Below, piece by piece: positions 1 through 6,244 of a stretch of DNA of 11,552 nucleotides. Position 1 is the stretch's first letter. Each line of letters starts with the position of its first letter. The notes under the pieces were generated by a model. The model worked only from the letters and a program-made list of their open reading frames with translations. It did not search any database and had not been told where the DNA came from. Made by a program: the position numbers and the translations under genes. The stretch spans positions 1-11,552 of the forward strand of contig CANRBU010000024.1 of NCBI GenBank assembly GCA_947628925.1, in the 5' to 3' direction. Source of the DNA: an uncultured Clostridia bacterium (GTDB taxonomy: Bacteria > Bacillota > Clostridia > TANB77 > CAG-508).

Positions 1-638
1 AAAATAACTCCTATCATTGCAATATATGCATAAGAATAATTCATATTCCAATATGTGTTTGCAAAATATGTATATGCCAACATTAGAGCAACTGCACCTA
101 TTGTTCCTGCAATACAACCTTCAATTGATTTTTTGGGACTTACTTTACTAAATTTATGTTTTCCAAATTTAATTCCAACAAAAAACGCAAAAATATCTGT
201 TCCCCATGCTGCAAATAAAGCATACCATATTAATATTTTTCCATCCGGCATACCATTAATAAAAGCTACAAACATCATAAAAAATACAGCATAAAATATT
301 CCTAAAAAAGTATATGCTACATCTTTAAAAGTAATGTTCATATCTGTTGCTATAACATTAGCAAATAATATCATTAGAATCGTAGGTACTGATAAAGTTA
401 CAACTATATTCAAACTTTCTTGAGGTATAATATGAATAAAACAAATACTAAAGCAACTTAAGTATCCTACCCATCTAATTGGTTTGCATATTTTAGATAC
501 TGCATTAAAATATTCATCAATAGCTAATATAGCAGCAATTGACAATAAAAAATCTACAATATACTTATTTCCAATTAAAAGTATGATTAAAACTAACCCA
601 AAGCCTAATATTCCTGATGTAATTCTTCTAAAATCCAT
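1..638 (-). CDS. cdsA: Phosphatidate cytidylyltransferase CdsA, N-terminal 212 residues (cut by window edge)
   Basis: An open frame runs from an ATG at 638 off the left edge. The product begins MDFRRITSGILGFG, the usual R-x-x-SGI start of CdsA, and is highly hydrophobic with several membrane segments. Residues 145-148 read WGTD followed by a hydrophobic run, then GKHKFSKVSPKKSIEG at about 159-174 and a Gly-rich segment. This is the pattern found in CdsA just before its C-terminal signature, which would lie beyond the window. The enzyme is an integral membrane protein that converts CTP and phosphatidic acid to CDP-diacylglycerol, the precursor of the anionic phospholipids. It is the last visible gene of the pyrH-frr-ispA-uppS-cdsA operon, 64 nt after uppS. 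The start is odd: the purine-rich SD at 670-676 is about 31 nt upstream, yet no in-frame ATG, GTG or TTG lies between the start and the upstream in-frame stop at 660-662. The family call is firm; completeness cannot be judged. Confidence 0.93.
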   Translation of the reverse strand, partial: MDFRRITSGILGFGLVLIILLIGNKYIVDFLLSIAAILAIDEYFNAVSKICKPIRWVGYLSCFSICFIHIIPQESLNIVVTLSVPTILMILFANVIATDMNITFKDVAYTFLGIFYAVFFMMFVAFINGMPDGKILIWYALFAAWGTDIFAFFVGIKFGKHKFSKVSPKKSIEGCIAGTIGAVALMLAYTYFANTYWNMNYSYAYIAMIGVI

Positions 639-666
639 ATTTGTATTTATATGATATACCTATCAT
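628..666 (-). other. Possible 12-codon leader ORF overlapping the cdsA start
   Basis: An AAAGGAG sequence (676-670) is followed after 3 nt by an ATG at 666. This opens a 12-codon frame (MIGISYKYKYGF) that stops at 630-628, just inside cdsA and in a different frame. The cdsA ATG at 638 has no SD of its own at normal spacing. A translated minicistron that hands ribosomes to cdsA would explain the arrangement, but chance is also possible. Confidence 0.25.
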
Positions 667-702
667 ATTCTCCTTTCCATATTTTGTTTGCACACAATAA
701 TA

Positions 703-1428
703 TTAATTTGCTCCAAACTTCCTAGTTCTTTTTTGGTAAGCTTCGATTGCACTATCTAAATCTTTTTCTGTAAAATCAGGCCAGTTTTTTTCTACAAAAA
801 TAAATTCTGAATAAGTTAATTGCCATGGTAAAAAATTACTTAAACGCAATTCACCACTTGTACGTATTAATAAATCTGGATCAGGTTGACCTGCTGTATA
901 TAAATTATCACTTATATCTTTTTCTGTTATATCTTTTGGATCTAAATTTCCTTCTTTTACATGTGTTGCAATATTTTTCATTGCATGTAACAATTCTTCT
1001 CTTCCACCATAATTTAATGCAATATTGAAAACAATGCCTGTGTTATTTTTTGTTTTTTCCATTGATTTATCAATACTTTTTTTCATTCTTTCTGATAAAC
1101 CATCTTTACTTCCTATAATTCTAACTTTGATGTTCTCAGTATCTGCACGTTTTGTATAATCATCTAAATAACTTTGGAATAATGCCATAAGTGCTGATAC
1201 TTCATCTTGCGTTCTTTTCCAATTTTCAGTTGAAAATGCATATGCTGTTATATACTTTATTCCAATTTTATTTGCATATCTAACTATATTTTCTAATACT
1301 TTTGCACCTTCTTTATGACCTAAAGCAACCGGTTTTCCTTGTGCTCTTGCCCATCTTCTATTTCCATCCATTATAATTGCAATATGCTCAGGCAAATTAT
1401 TTTTATCATAGCTCATGTTATTTTTCAT
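703..1428 (-). CDS. uppS: Undecaprenyl diphosphate synthase (cis-prenyltransferase)
   Basis: This cytosolic enzyme adds eight isopentenyl units in cis to farnesyl diphosphate. The resulting C55 diphosphate becomes the lipid carrier for peptidoglycan and other wall polymers. The family hallmarks are all present: HIAIIMDGNRRWA at residues 15-27 with the catalytic Asp21, FSTENWKR at 65-72, NYGGREEL at 139-146, and RTSGELRLSNFLPWQ at 189-203 with Arg189, Arg195 and the downstream Glu208. The length of 241 residues is normal. The start is slightly uncertain. ATG 1428 follows an AAGGA at 3-nt spacing, while ATG 1416 (Met5) sits 12 nt after the AGG at 1431-1429. The gene lies 21 nt behind the FPP synthase that makes its allylic substrate, and 64 nt ahead of cdsA, within one operon. 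Confidence 0.97.
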   Translation of the reverse strand: MKNNMSYDKNNLPEHIAIIMDGNRRWARAQGKPVALGHKEGAKVLENIVRYANKIGIKYITAYAFSTENWKRTQDEVSALMALFQSYLDDYTKRADTENIKVRIIGSKDGLSERMKKSIDKSMEKTKNNTGIVFNIALNYGGREELLHAMKNIATHVKEGNLDPKDITEKDISDNLYTAGQPDPDLLIRTSGELRLSNFLPWQLTYSEFIFVEKNWPDFTEKDLDSAIEAYQKRTRKFGAN

Positions 1429-1449
1429 CCTTCCTTATATTGGAAAATA

Positions 1450-2346
1450 TTATTTATTTCTATTTGCAATATACATTGCTAATTGCTTTAAAAATTCAGC
1501 TTTTTCGCCATATTTTTCCATGCATTTTACTGCATCTTCTGTAAGTGTTTCTAAAATATCTTTTGCACCTTCTAAACCATATTGTGATACATATGTGCAT
1601 TTTTGTTTTTCTTTATCATTTCCAACTGGTTTTCCCAATATTTCAGCATTTCCTTCTTCTGATAAAATATCATCTTTTACTTGAAATGCTAAACCTATTT
1701 TTTCAGAATATCTTGTTAAATTTTCTAAATCTTGTTCACTACAGTCTGCAAGTATAGCTCCTATTCTAACACATAATGTTAATAATGCTCCTGTTTTATT
1801 TTGATGAATATATTCCAAATCTTTTATTGTAATTTTTTTACCTTCAAATTCTGTGTCAATATATTCACCTATCAACATTTTATCAATAGCTCTTGAAAAC
1901 TCATTAAAAATTTGTATTTTTGCATTTTTTTCTTTTTCATTTACTGTATTTTGAATATCTTGACTAATTACAATATATGCATTATTTAATAAGCTATCAC
2001 CTGCTAAGATAGCTGTTGCTTCATTAAATTGCTTATGGTTTGTTGGTTTTCCATGTCTAAAATCATCATTATCTATTCCAGGTAAATCATCATGTATAAG
2101 TGAAAAATTATGGACCATTTCAATTGCTACTGCATATGGCATACATATATCATAATTTGTGTTATTGCTCAAAAGTTTATATGTTGCTAATATTAAAATT
2201 GGTCTTATTCTTTTTCCACCTGCCATTAAGCTATATTCCATAGATTCATTTAATACTTTTTCTAAACCTTCTTTTTTTCTAAGATATTTACTCAACTCTT
2301 GGTTTATTGTTTGTTGATATATCTGTAATCCCTCTTTAAAATCCAT
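1450..2346 (-). CDS. ispA: Short-chain trans-polyprenyl diphosphate synthase, probably farnesyl diphosphate synthase
   Basis: This soluble type II prenyltransferase should condense isopentenyl diphosphate with dimethylallyl/geranyl diphosphate to give FPP. It has GGKRIRP at residues 43-49, the first Asp-rich motif with the bacterial two-residue insertion (DDLPGIDNDD, 86-95), GKPTNHK at 99-105, AGDSLL at 115-120, and the second motif as DDILSEEGNAEILGK at 225-239. Phe81, five residues before the first motif, is bulky, which suits a C15 rather than a longer product. Chain length cannot be proven from sequence. The third Asp of the second DDxxD motif is Ser229. The length of 298 residues fits the family. 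Its ATG shares one base with the frr stop (TAATG), so translation is probably coupled. It lies directly upstream of uppS, which consumes FPP. The symbol is by family and context; geranylgeranyl synthesis is the main alternative. Confidence 0.9.
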   Translation of the reverse strand: MDFKEGLQIYQQTINQELSKYLRKKEGLEKVLNESMEYSLMAGGKRIRPILILATYKLLSNNTNYDICMPYAVAIEMVHNFSLIHDDLPGIDNDDFRHGKPTNHKQFNEATAILAGDSLLNNAYIVISQDIQNTVNEKEKNAKIQIFNEFSRAIDKMLIGEYIDTEFEGKKITIKDLEYIHQNKTGALLTLCVRIGAILADCSEQDLENLTRYSEKIGLAFQVKDDILSEEGNAEILGKPVGNDKEKQKCTYVSQYGLEGAKDILETLTEDAVKCMEKYGEKAEFLKQLAMYIANRNK

Positions 2347-2894
2347 TATACTGACATAACCTCTTTCTCTTTATTTGATAACATTTGATCAATTTCTTCT
2401 ATACTTTTATCTGTCATTTTTTGTATATCTTGTTCTGCTTGTTTTAATTCATCTTCTGTAAGGTTACCTTGTTTTTGTTCCGCTTTTGCCATTTCTATAG
2501 CATCACGTCTACTTGCTCTAATTGCAACTTTTGTATCTTCTGCAATTTTTCTAATATCTTTTACTAGTTCTTTTCTTCTTTCTTCATTTAATTCTGGGAA
2601 AGCTAATCTTATTACTTTACCATCATTATTTGGATTTATACCAATATCAGATGCTAAAATTGCTTTTTCAATTTCTTTTAATATACTTGCATCCCAAGGT
2701 TGAATAACAATTAATCTAGCTTCTGGTACAGATACACCTGCCACTTGATTGATTGGTGTTGGTGTTCCATAATAATCAATTTTTACTTTGTTTAATATTG
2801 CTGGGTTTGCTCTACCAGCTCTAACTTCTGCTAATTTTTCTGCAAATACACCGATGGTTTTATCCATTTTTTCCTTTACATTTGAATAATCCAT
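2346..2894 (-). CDS. frr: Ribosome recycling factor
   Basis: RRF works with EF-G to split post-termination ribosomes. The 182-residue product is close to the standard 185. It shows the helical N-terminus with LAEVRAGRANPAIL at about 22-35, the YYGTPTPINQVAGVSVPEAR segment, then LVIQPWD, the SDIGINPNNDGKVIRLAFP β-rich domain II, and a charged helical C-terminus containing ERRKEL and the ASRRDA segment typical of the family. The ATG follows AAGGAGGA (2908-2901) at good spacing, so the start is secure. The gene lies 24 nt after pyrH, the usual neighbour order. Its stop codon overlaps the ATG of the prenyl synthase by one base. Nothing is unusual in the protein itself. Confidence 0.97.
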   Translation of the reverse strand: MDYSNVKEKMDKTIGVFAEKLAEVRAGRANPAILNKVKIDYYGTPTPINQVAGVSVPEARLIVIQPWDASILKEIEKAILASDIGINPNNDGKVIRLAFPELNEERRKELVKDIRKIAEDTKVAIRASRRDAIEMAKAEQKQGNLTEDELKQAEQDIQKMTDKSIEEIDQMLSNKEKEVMSV

Positions 2895-2918
2895 AATAAT
2901 TCCTCCTTATTGTTTACA

Positions 2919-3626
2919 TTATTTTACTAATGTTCCTATTTTTTCTCCCTTTATAGCTCTTACTATATTTTCTGGGTCTGAAATACCAAATACTAATAAT
3001 GGTATATTGTTATCTCTGCATAATGCTGTTGCTGTTGAATCCATTACTTTTAAATCTTGTTCTAATACTTCTAAATATGAAATTTTTTCATATTTAACAG
3101 CTGTTTTATCTATTTTAGGATCTGCAGAATATACTGCATCTATTGATTTTCCAAGTAAAATAATTTCTGCATTGATTTCTGTAGCCCTTAATACTGCTGC
3201 TGTATCTGTTGTAAAATATGGATGTCCTGTACCACATGCAAATATTACTACTCTTCCTTTTGCTAAATGTTTTTCTGCTTTTCTTATTATAAATGGTTCT
3301 GCTATTTCTCTCATTTCTATTGCTGTTTGTACTCTTGAATTAATTCCTCTTGCTTCTAGGGCATCTTGTAAAGCTAAACCATTCATTGCAGTTGCTAGCA
3401 TTCCCATATAATCTGCTGTTGACCTTTCCATTTGGTGTCCATTTCTACCTCTCCAAAAGTTTCCACCACCAACTACAATTGCTACTTGAACACCCATTTC
3501 TACTATTTCTTTTATTTTGTCACAAATTTTTCCAACTGTTTCTGCATTTACTCCTGTCTTTTGTTCTCCTGCTAATACTTCTCCACTTAGTTTTAATAAA
3601 ACTCTTTTATATTTTGCTTCTTGCAA
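2919..3626 (-). CDS. pyrH: UMP kinase (uridylate kinase)
   Basis: This hexameric cytosolic enzyme of the amino-acid-kinase fold phosphorylates UMP to UDP with ATP, at the entry to UTP and CTP synthesis. Motifs are KYKRVLLKLSGE near the N-terminus, VVGGGNFWRGR in the phosphate-binding region, ACGTGHPYFTTDTAA for UMP binding, and AVYSADP. I start it at the TTG at 3626, giving 235 residues. That codon lies 10 nt after AGGAG, and the resulting QEAKYKRVLLKLSGE aligns residue for residue with the usual PyrH N-terminus. Upstream ATGs at 3647 (weak, close SD) and 3668 (no SD) would add 7 or 14 residues that the family lacks. It is the first gene of the pyrH-frr-ispA-uppS-cdsA operon, read divergently from the HD-domain gene. 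PyrH is commonly feedback-regulated by UTP and GTP; the sequence here does not test that. Confidence 0.95.
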   Translation of the reverse strand: MQEAKYKRVLLKLSGEVLAGEQKTGVNAETVGKICDKIKEIVEMGVQVAIVVGGGNFWRGRNGHQMERSTADYMGMLATAMNGLALQDALEARGINSRVQTAIEMREIAEPFIIRKAEKHLAKGRVVIFACGTGHPYFTTDTAAVLRATEINAEIILLGKSIDAVYSADPKIDKTAVKYEKISYLEVLEQDLKVMDSTATALCRDNNIPLLVFGISDPENIVRAIKGEKIGTLVK

Positions 3627-3712
3627 ATTCTCCACTCTCCTTTTCATTTTTCCTTCACATTGTATCATAAATTTTGAAAAAGTACAGTATTTTTTTATGA
3701 ATTTATTAAATT

Positions 3713-3741
3713 TTTATAAAATTATAGATTTATATTATCAA
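3713..3741 (-). promoter_or_regulatory. Predicted sigma-A promoter of the pyrH operon
   Basis: On the minus strand TTGATA (3741-3736, five of six consensus positions) is followed after 17 nt by TATAAA (3718-3713, five of six). This would start transcription near 3706 and leave a leader of about 80 nt before the TTG start. The promoter overlaps the divergent promoter of the HD-domain gene. Confidence 0.55.
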
Positions 3742-3753
3742 ATATGATATAAT
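3725..3753 (+). promoter_or_regulatory. Predicted extended -10 promoter of the HD-domain gene
   Basis: TGATATAAT at 3745-3753 is a perfect extended -10 (TGn plus TATAAT). A weak -35, TAGATT, lies 17 nt upstream at 3725-3730. Transcription would begin near 3760, about 40 nt before the ATG at 3799. The GGAAAGG ribosome binding site is at 3784-3790. Confidence 0.6.
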
Positions 3754-3798
3754 AAAATTGAGTATATCTATATTATTAACATTGGAAAGGATTATAGT

Positions 3799-4338
3799 AT
3801 GGAAGATTTAATTGCAAAAATATACGAAGATACAGAATTTATAAATATAATTGAAGATATATTAAAAAATAGAACTGTACAAGAAATGAAAAATTATAGG
3901 CAACATTATGAAACTTCATGTTTTGATCATTGCTTAATTGCTTCTTATTATTGCTATAAAACATGTCAAAAGCATGGTTTAGATTACATATCTTGTGCTA
4001 GGGCTGCTATGCTCCATGATTTATTTTTATATAATTGGCGTGAAAGACAACCTGACAGAAAAGGCTTACATGCTTTTACACATCCTAAAACAGCCTATGA
4101 AAATGCAAGTAAATTATTTGATTTAAATGAAAAAGAAAAAGACATCATTATGAAACACATGTGGCCTGTAACACTATTTTCTTTTCCAAGATACAGAGAA
4201 AGTTTTATTTTGACTTTAGTTGATAAACGTTGTGCTATTAATGAAGCAATTTGTGAAATGTATAAAAGACACTCTGACAGAAAAGCTTTTAGACTTGCAT
4301 ATGTCTTTTTAGGATTACTTATTTTAAAAATACAATAA
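3799..4338 (+). CDS. HD-domain protein, putative metal-dependent phosphohydrolase
   Basis: The 179-residue protein has the spacing of a single HD domain: His44 in CFDHCLIAS, the His73-Asp74 doublet in AAMLHDLFLYNW, His95 in AFTHPKTA, His120 in IMKHMWP, and Asp142 in LTLVDKRCA. These would hold one or two metal ions for phosphoester or nucleotide hydrolysis. No second domain, signal peptide or membrane segment is visible, so it is probably cytosolic. Several Cys residues are spread through the N-terminal half, without a clear cluster. The substrate cannot be told from the sequence. The ATG follows GGAAAGG at 8-nt spacing. It has its own promoter and is read opposite to every neighbour, between tsf and pyrH, which are normally adjacent or co-oriented. 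It shares a terminator with tsf. The fold assignment is firm; the function is open. Confidence 0.88.
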   Translation: MEDLIAKIYEDTEFINIIEDILKNRTVQEMKNYRQHYETSCFDHCLIASYYCYKTCQKHGLDYISCARAAMLHDLFLYNWRERQPDRKGLHAFTHPKTAYENASKLFDLNEKEKDIIMKHMWPVTLFSFPRYRESFILTLVDKRCAINEAICEMYKRHSDRKAFRLAYVFLGLLILKIQ

Positions 4339-4370
4339 AAAAGGGCTCTAATATATAATAGAGTCCTTTT
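4339..4370. terminator. Bidirectional intrinsic terminator between the HD gene and tsf
   Basis: The arms AAAAGGGCTCTA (4339-4350) and TAGAGTCCTTTT (4359-4370) form a 12-bp stem with one G·U pair around an 8-nt A/T loop. The A-tract on one side and T-tract on the other give a U-run in both directions, TTTTTTATT on the minus strand being the stronger. It sits one base after the HD stop and 8 bases after the tsf stop, so it serves both convergent genes. Confidence 0.88.
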
Positions 4371-4378
4371 GTTATTTC

Positions 4379-5257
4379 TTATTTTAATTGGTTCATAACT
4401 TCTTCTGCAAAGTTTTCTTCTTTTTTCTCGATTCCTTCGCCTTTTTCAAATCTAGCAAATTCTTTTACTTCTGCATCTTTTTGTTTTAGCAATTCTGATA
4501 TTTTCATGTTTGGATCTTTTACAAAAGCTTGATCTACTAAGCAAACTTCTTCATAAAATTTTCCAATTCTTCCTAAAACGATTTTTTCTGCAATTGCTTC
4601 TGGTTTTCCTTCGTTCATTGTTTGAACTTTTAAGATTTCCATTTCTTTGTTAACTCTTTCTTGTGGTACTTCTTCTTTTCTAACATATTCTGGTCTTGCT
4701 GCTGCAATTTGCATACAAATATCTTTTGCTACTTCAGAATTTCCTTTTTCCATATTAACTAAAACTGCTATTTTTCCATCACCATGGATATATTTTTCTA
4801 CTAGACCATTTGATTCAAATCTTTTAAATCTTCTAATAGACATATTTTCACCAATTGTAGCAATTTTTTCAACTAACACTTCTTGTACAGTTTTTCCTGC
4901 TTCAAATTTTGCTTCTTGTGCTAATAGTTCTTCTACATCTTTTGGATTTGTTTCTAATACTTGTTTTGCAATATTTGTTACAAATGTTCTAAATTCTTCA
5001 TTTTTTGCAACAAAGTCTGTTTCTGAATTTACTTCTACAACTGCTCCTGATTTTCCATCTTCAGCAATATATGCTTCAACTAAGCCTTCTGCTGCAACTC
5101 TTCCTGATTTTTTAGCTGCTTTTGCAATTCCTCTTTCACGTAAAAGTTCAATAGCCTTTTCCATATCGCCATCTGTTTCTGTTAAAACTTTTTTGCAGTC
5201 CATCATTCCTGCACCTGTTTTTTCTCTTAATTCTTTTACTAAACTTGCTGTAACCAT
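4379..5257 (-). CDS. tsf: Translation elongation factor Ts
   Basis: EF-Ts is the nucleotide exchange factor that regenerates EF-Tu·GTP. The 292-residue protein begins with the N-terminal UBA-like module carrying the signature LREKTGAGMMDCKKVL at residues 10-25. It continues with the second family signature EVNSETDFVAKNEEF, and ends with the helical dimerisation region and a charged tail. Length and motifs are normal. The ATG follows AAAGGAGG at ideal spacing. The SD begins immediately after the rpsB stop codon, and only 14 nt separate the two genes, the classic rpsB-tsf pair. A strong terminator lies just downstream, so pyrH, usually the next gene, is transcribed separately here. Confidence 0.97.
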   Translation of the reverse strand: MVTASLVKELREKTGAGMMDCKKVLTETDGDMEKAIELLRERGIAKAAKKSGRVAAEGLVEAYIAEDGKSGAVVEVNSETDFVAKNEEFRTFVTNIAKQVLETNPKDVEELLAQEAKFEAGKTVQEVLVEKIATIGENMSIRRFKRFESNGLVEKYIHGDGKIAVLVNMEKGNSEVAKDICMQIAAARPEYVRKEEVPQERVNKEMEILKVQTMNEGKPEAIAEKIVLGRIGKFYEEVCLVDQAFVKDPNMKISELLKQKDAEVKEFARFEKGEGIEKKEENFAEEVMNQLK

Positions 5258-5271
5258 TAAAAAAACCTCCT

Positions 5272-6069
5272 TTATTCAGCTGTTTCTTCAGCTACTTCTT
5301 CTGTTTCAGTTGCTTCTTCAACAACTTGTTCTATATCTGTTGCTTCTTCTGATAAATCTTGTTCATCTTCAGCATTTTCGAAGCTTTCTCCTTGTCTACC
5401 TTCAATTACTGCATTTGCCATTACATCTGCAATTAATTTTACTGCGCGAATTGCATCATCATTTCCAGGAATTGGGTAATCTACTTCTTCTGGGTTACAG
5501 TTAGTATCAACTAATCCTATAACTGGAATATCTAATTTTTTAGCTTCTAATATTGCTATTCTTTCTTTTTTTGGATCTACTAAGAAAATAACTCCTGGTA
5601 GTGTTTCCATATCTTTAATACCACCTAAGTTTTTCTCTAATTTTTCCATTTCTTTTTTAAGTAAGATAACTTCTTTTTTTGGTAGTACATCAAAAGTTCC
5701 ATCTTCTTGCATTGTTTCTAAGTCTTTTAATCTTTGTACTCTTGCTCTAATTGTTTCAAAGTTTGTTAGCATTCCTCCTAACCATCTTTGATCAACATAG
5801 TACATACCACATTTGATTGCAGCTTCTTTCATGCATTCTTGTGCTTGTTTTTTTGTTCCTACAAATAGAACTGTTTTTCCTTCCTCTGCTTGTTCTTTTA
5901 AGAATTCATAAGCCTCGTCAATTTTCTTTGATGTCTTTTGTAAATCGATGATGTGAATTCCATTTCTTGCTTGGAATATGTATTCCGCCATTTTTGGATC
6001 CCATCTTCTTGTTTGATGTCCGAAATGAACACCTGCTTCTAGTAATTGTTTCATTGCAACTACTGCCAT
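5272..6069 (-). CDS. rpsB: Small ribosomal subunit protein S2
   Basis: S2 joins the 30S subunit late in assembly and bridges head and body. The product starts MAVVAMKQLLEAGVHFGHQ, and carries the family signatures TRRWDPKMAEYIF, GTKKQAQE, YVDQRWLGGMLTNF and PVIGLVDTNCNPEEVDYPIPGNDDA (split across the central fold). The chosen start at 6069 gives 265 residues and follows AAAGGAGG at 7-nt spacing. An in-frame ATG at 6099 is rejected because it has no SD and lies inside the leader hairpin. The last ~40 residues are a Glu/Thr-rich acidic tail, probably disordered. The gene heads the rpsB-tsf operon, with its own promoter and a structured leader that suggests feedback control by the protein. Confidence 0.97.
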   Translation of the reverse strand: MAVVAMKQLLEAGVHFGHQTRRWDPKMAEYIFQARNGIHIIDLQKTSKKIDEAYEFLKEQAEEGKTVLFVGTKKQAQECMKEAAIKCGMYYVDQRWLGGMLTNFETIRARVQRLKDLETMQEDGTFDVLPKKEVILLKKEMEKLEKNLGGIKDMETLPGVIFLVDPKKERIAILEAKKLDIPVIGLVDTNCNPEEVDYPIPGNDDAIRAVKLIADVMANAVIEGRQGESFENAEDEQDLSEEATDIEQVVEEATETEEVAEETAE

Positions 6070-6096
6070 TTTAATTCCTCCTTTTTGTTTTACATC

Positions 6097-6160
6097 CATA
6101 AAGTTTTAGCACTTGAACAGGACTAGTTAAGCTAGCACAACCCTTCAAATTAACTTTATG
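6097..6160 (-). promoter_or_regulatory. Structured rpsB mRNA leader, candidate S2 autoregulatory element
   Basis: The minus-strand transcript can fold into one long hairpin. P1 pairs CATAAAGTT (6160-6152) with AACTTTATG (6105-6097), 9 perfect pairs. After an internal loop (AA opposite TGCTAA), P2 pairs TTTGAA (6149-6144) with TTCAAG (6117-6112) and, past a bulged G, GGG with CCT. After a one-sided TTGT loop, GCTAG (6136-6132) pairs with CTAGT (6126-6122) around a CTTAA loop. GTGCTA occurs on both sides. It begins about 11 nt after the predicted transcription start and ends 27 nt before the S2 start codon, leaving the SD free. Its place and shape resemble other ribosomal-protein leaders. S2 binding is inferred. 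Confidence 0.6.
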
Positions 6161-6177
6161 TGTTTTTTACGCTAACT

Positions 6178-6206
6178 ATTTTATCAAATTTTATTAAAAA
6201 AAGCAA
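6178..6206 (-). promoter_or_regulatory. Predicted promoter of rpsB-tsf
   Basis: TTGCTT (6206-6201) and TAAAAT (6183-6178) are 17 nt apart on the minus strand. A TG one base before the -10 (TGATAAAAT) makes it an extended -10. Transcription would start near 6171, just before the leader hairpin. The -35 overlaps the descending arm of the fmt terminator. Confidence 0.55.
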
Positions 6207-6234
6207 GCTTTTAAGTAAAAAAACTTGTTTTTTT
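6196..6234 (-). terminator. Probable terminator after fmt
   Basis: On the minus strand AAAAAAACAAG (6234-6224) can pair with CTTG, a bulged C, and seven T (6207-6196), around a loop rich in T and A. The stem has only two G:C pairs, so it is weak. It does end in a T-run at the right distance from the fmt stop (6245). Polyadenine and polythymine on both sides could also make it work in the other direction. Confidence 0.45.
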
Positions 6235-6244
6235 AATATATTTA

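Noticed and set aside
3007..3670. Several plus-strand open frames opposite pyrH
   Set aside because: They lie wholly antisense to pyrH, look hydrophobic only because of the reversed codons, and have no family features.
4647..5504. Long open frame on the plus strand opposite tsf and rpsB (285 codons)
   Set aside because: It is antisense to two certain genes, has a composition typical of a shadow frame (Ser/Leu/Phe rich), no SD, and no recognisable motif.
6070..6099. Upstream ATG giving S2 ten extra residues
   Set aside because: No SD precedes it, and it lies inside the leader hairpin. ATG 6069 has a perfect SD and the family N-terminus.
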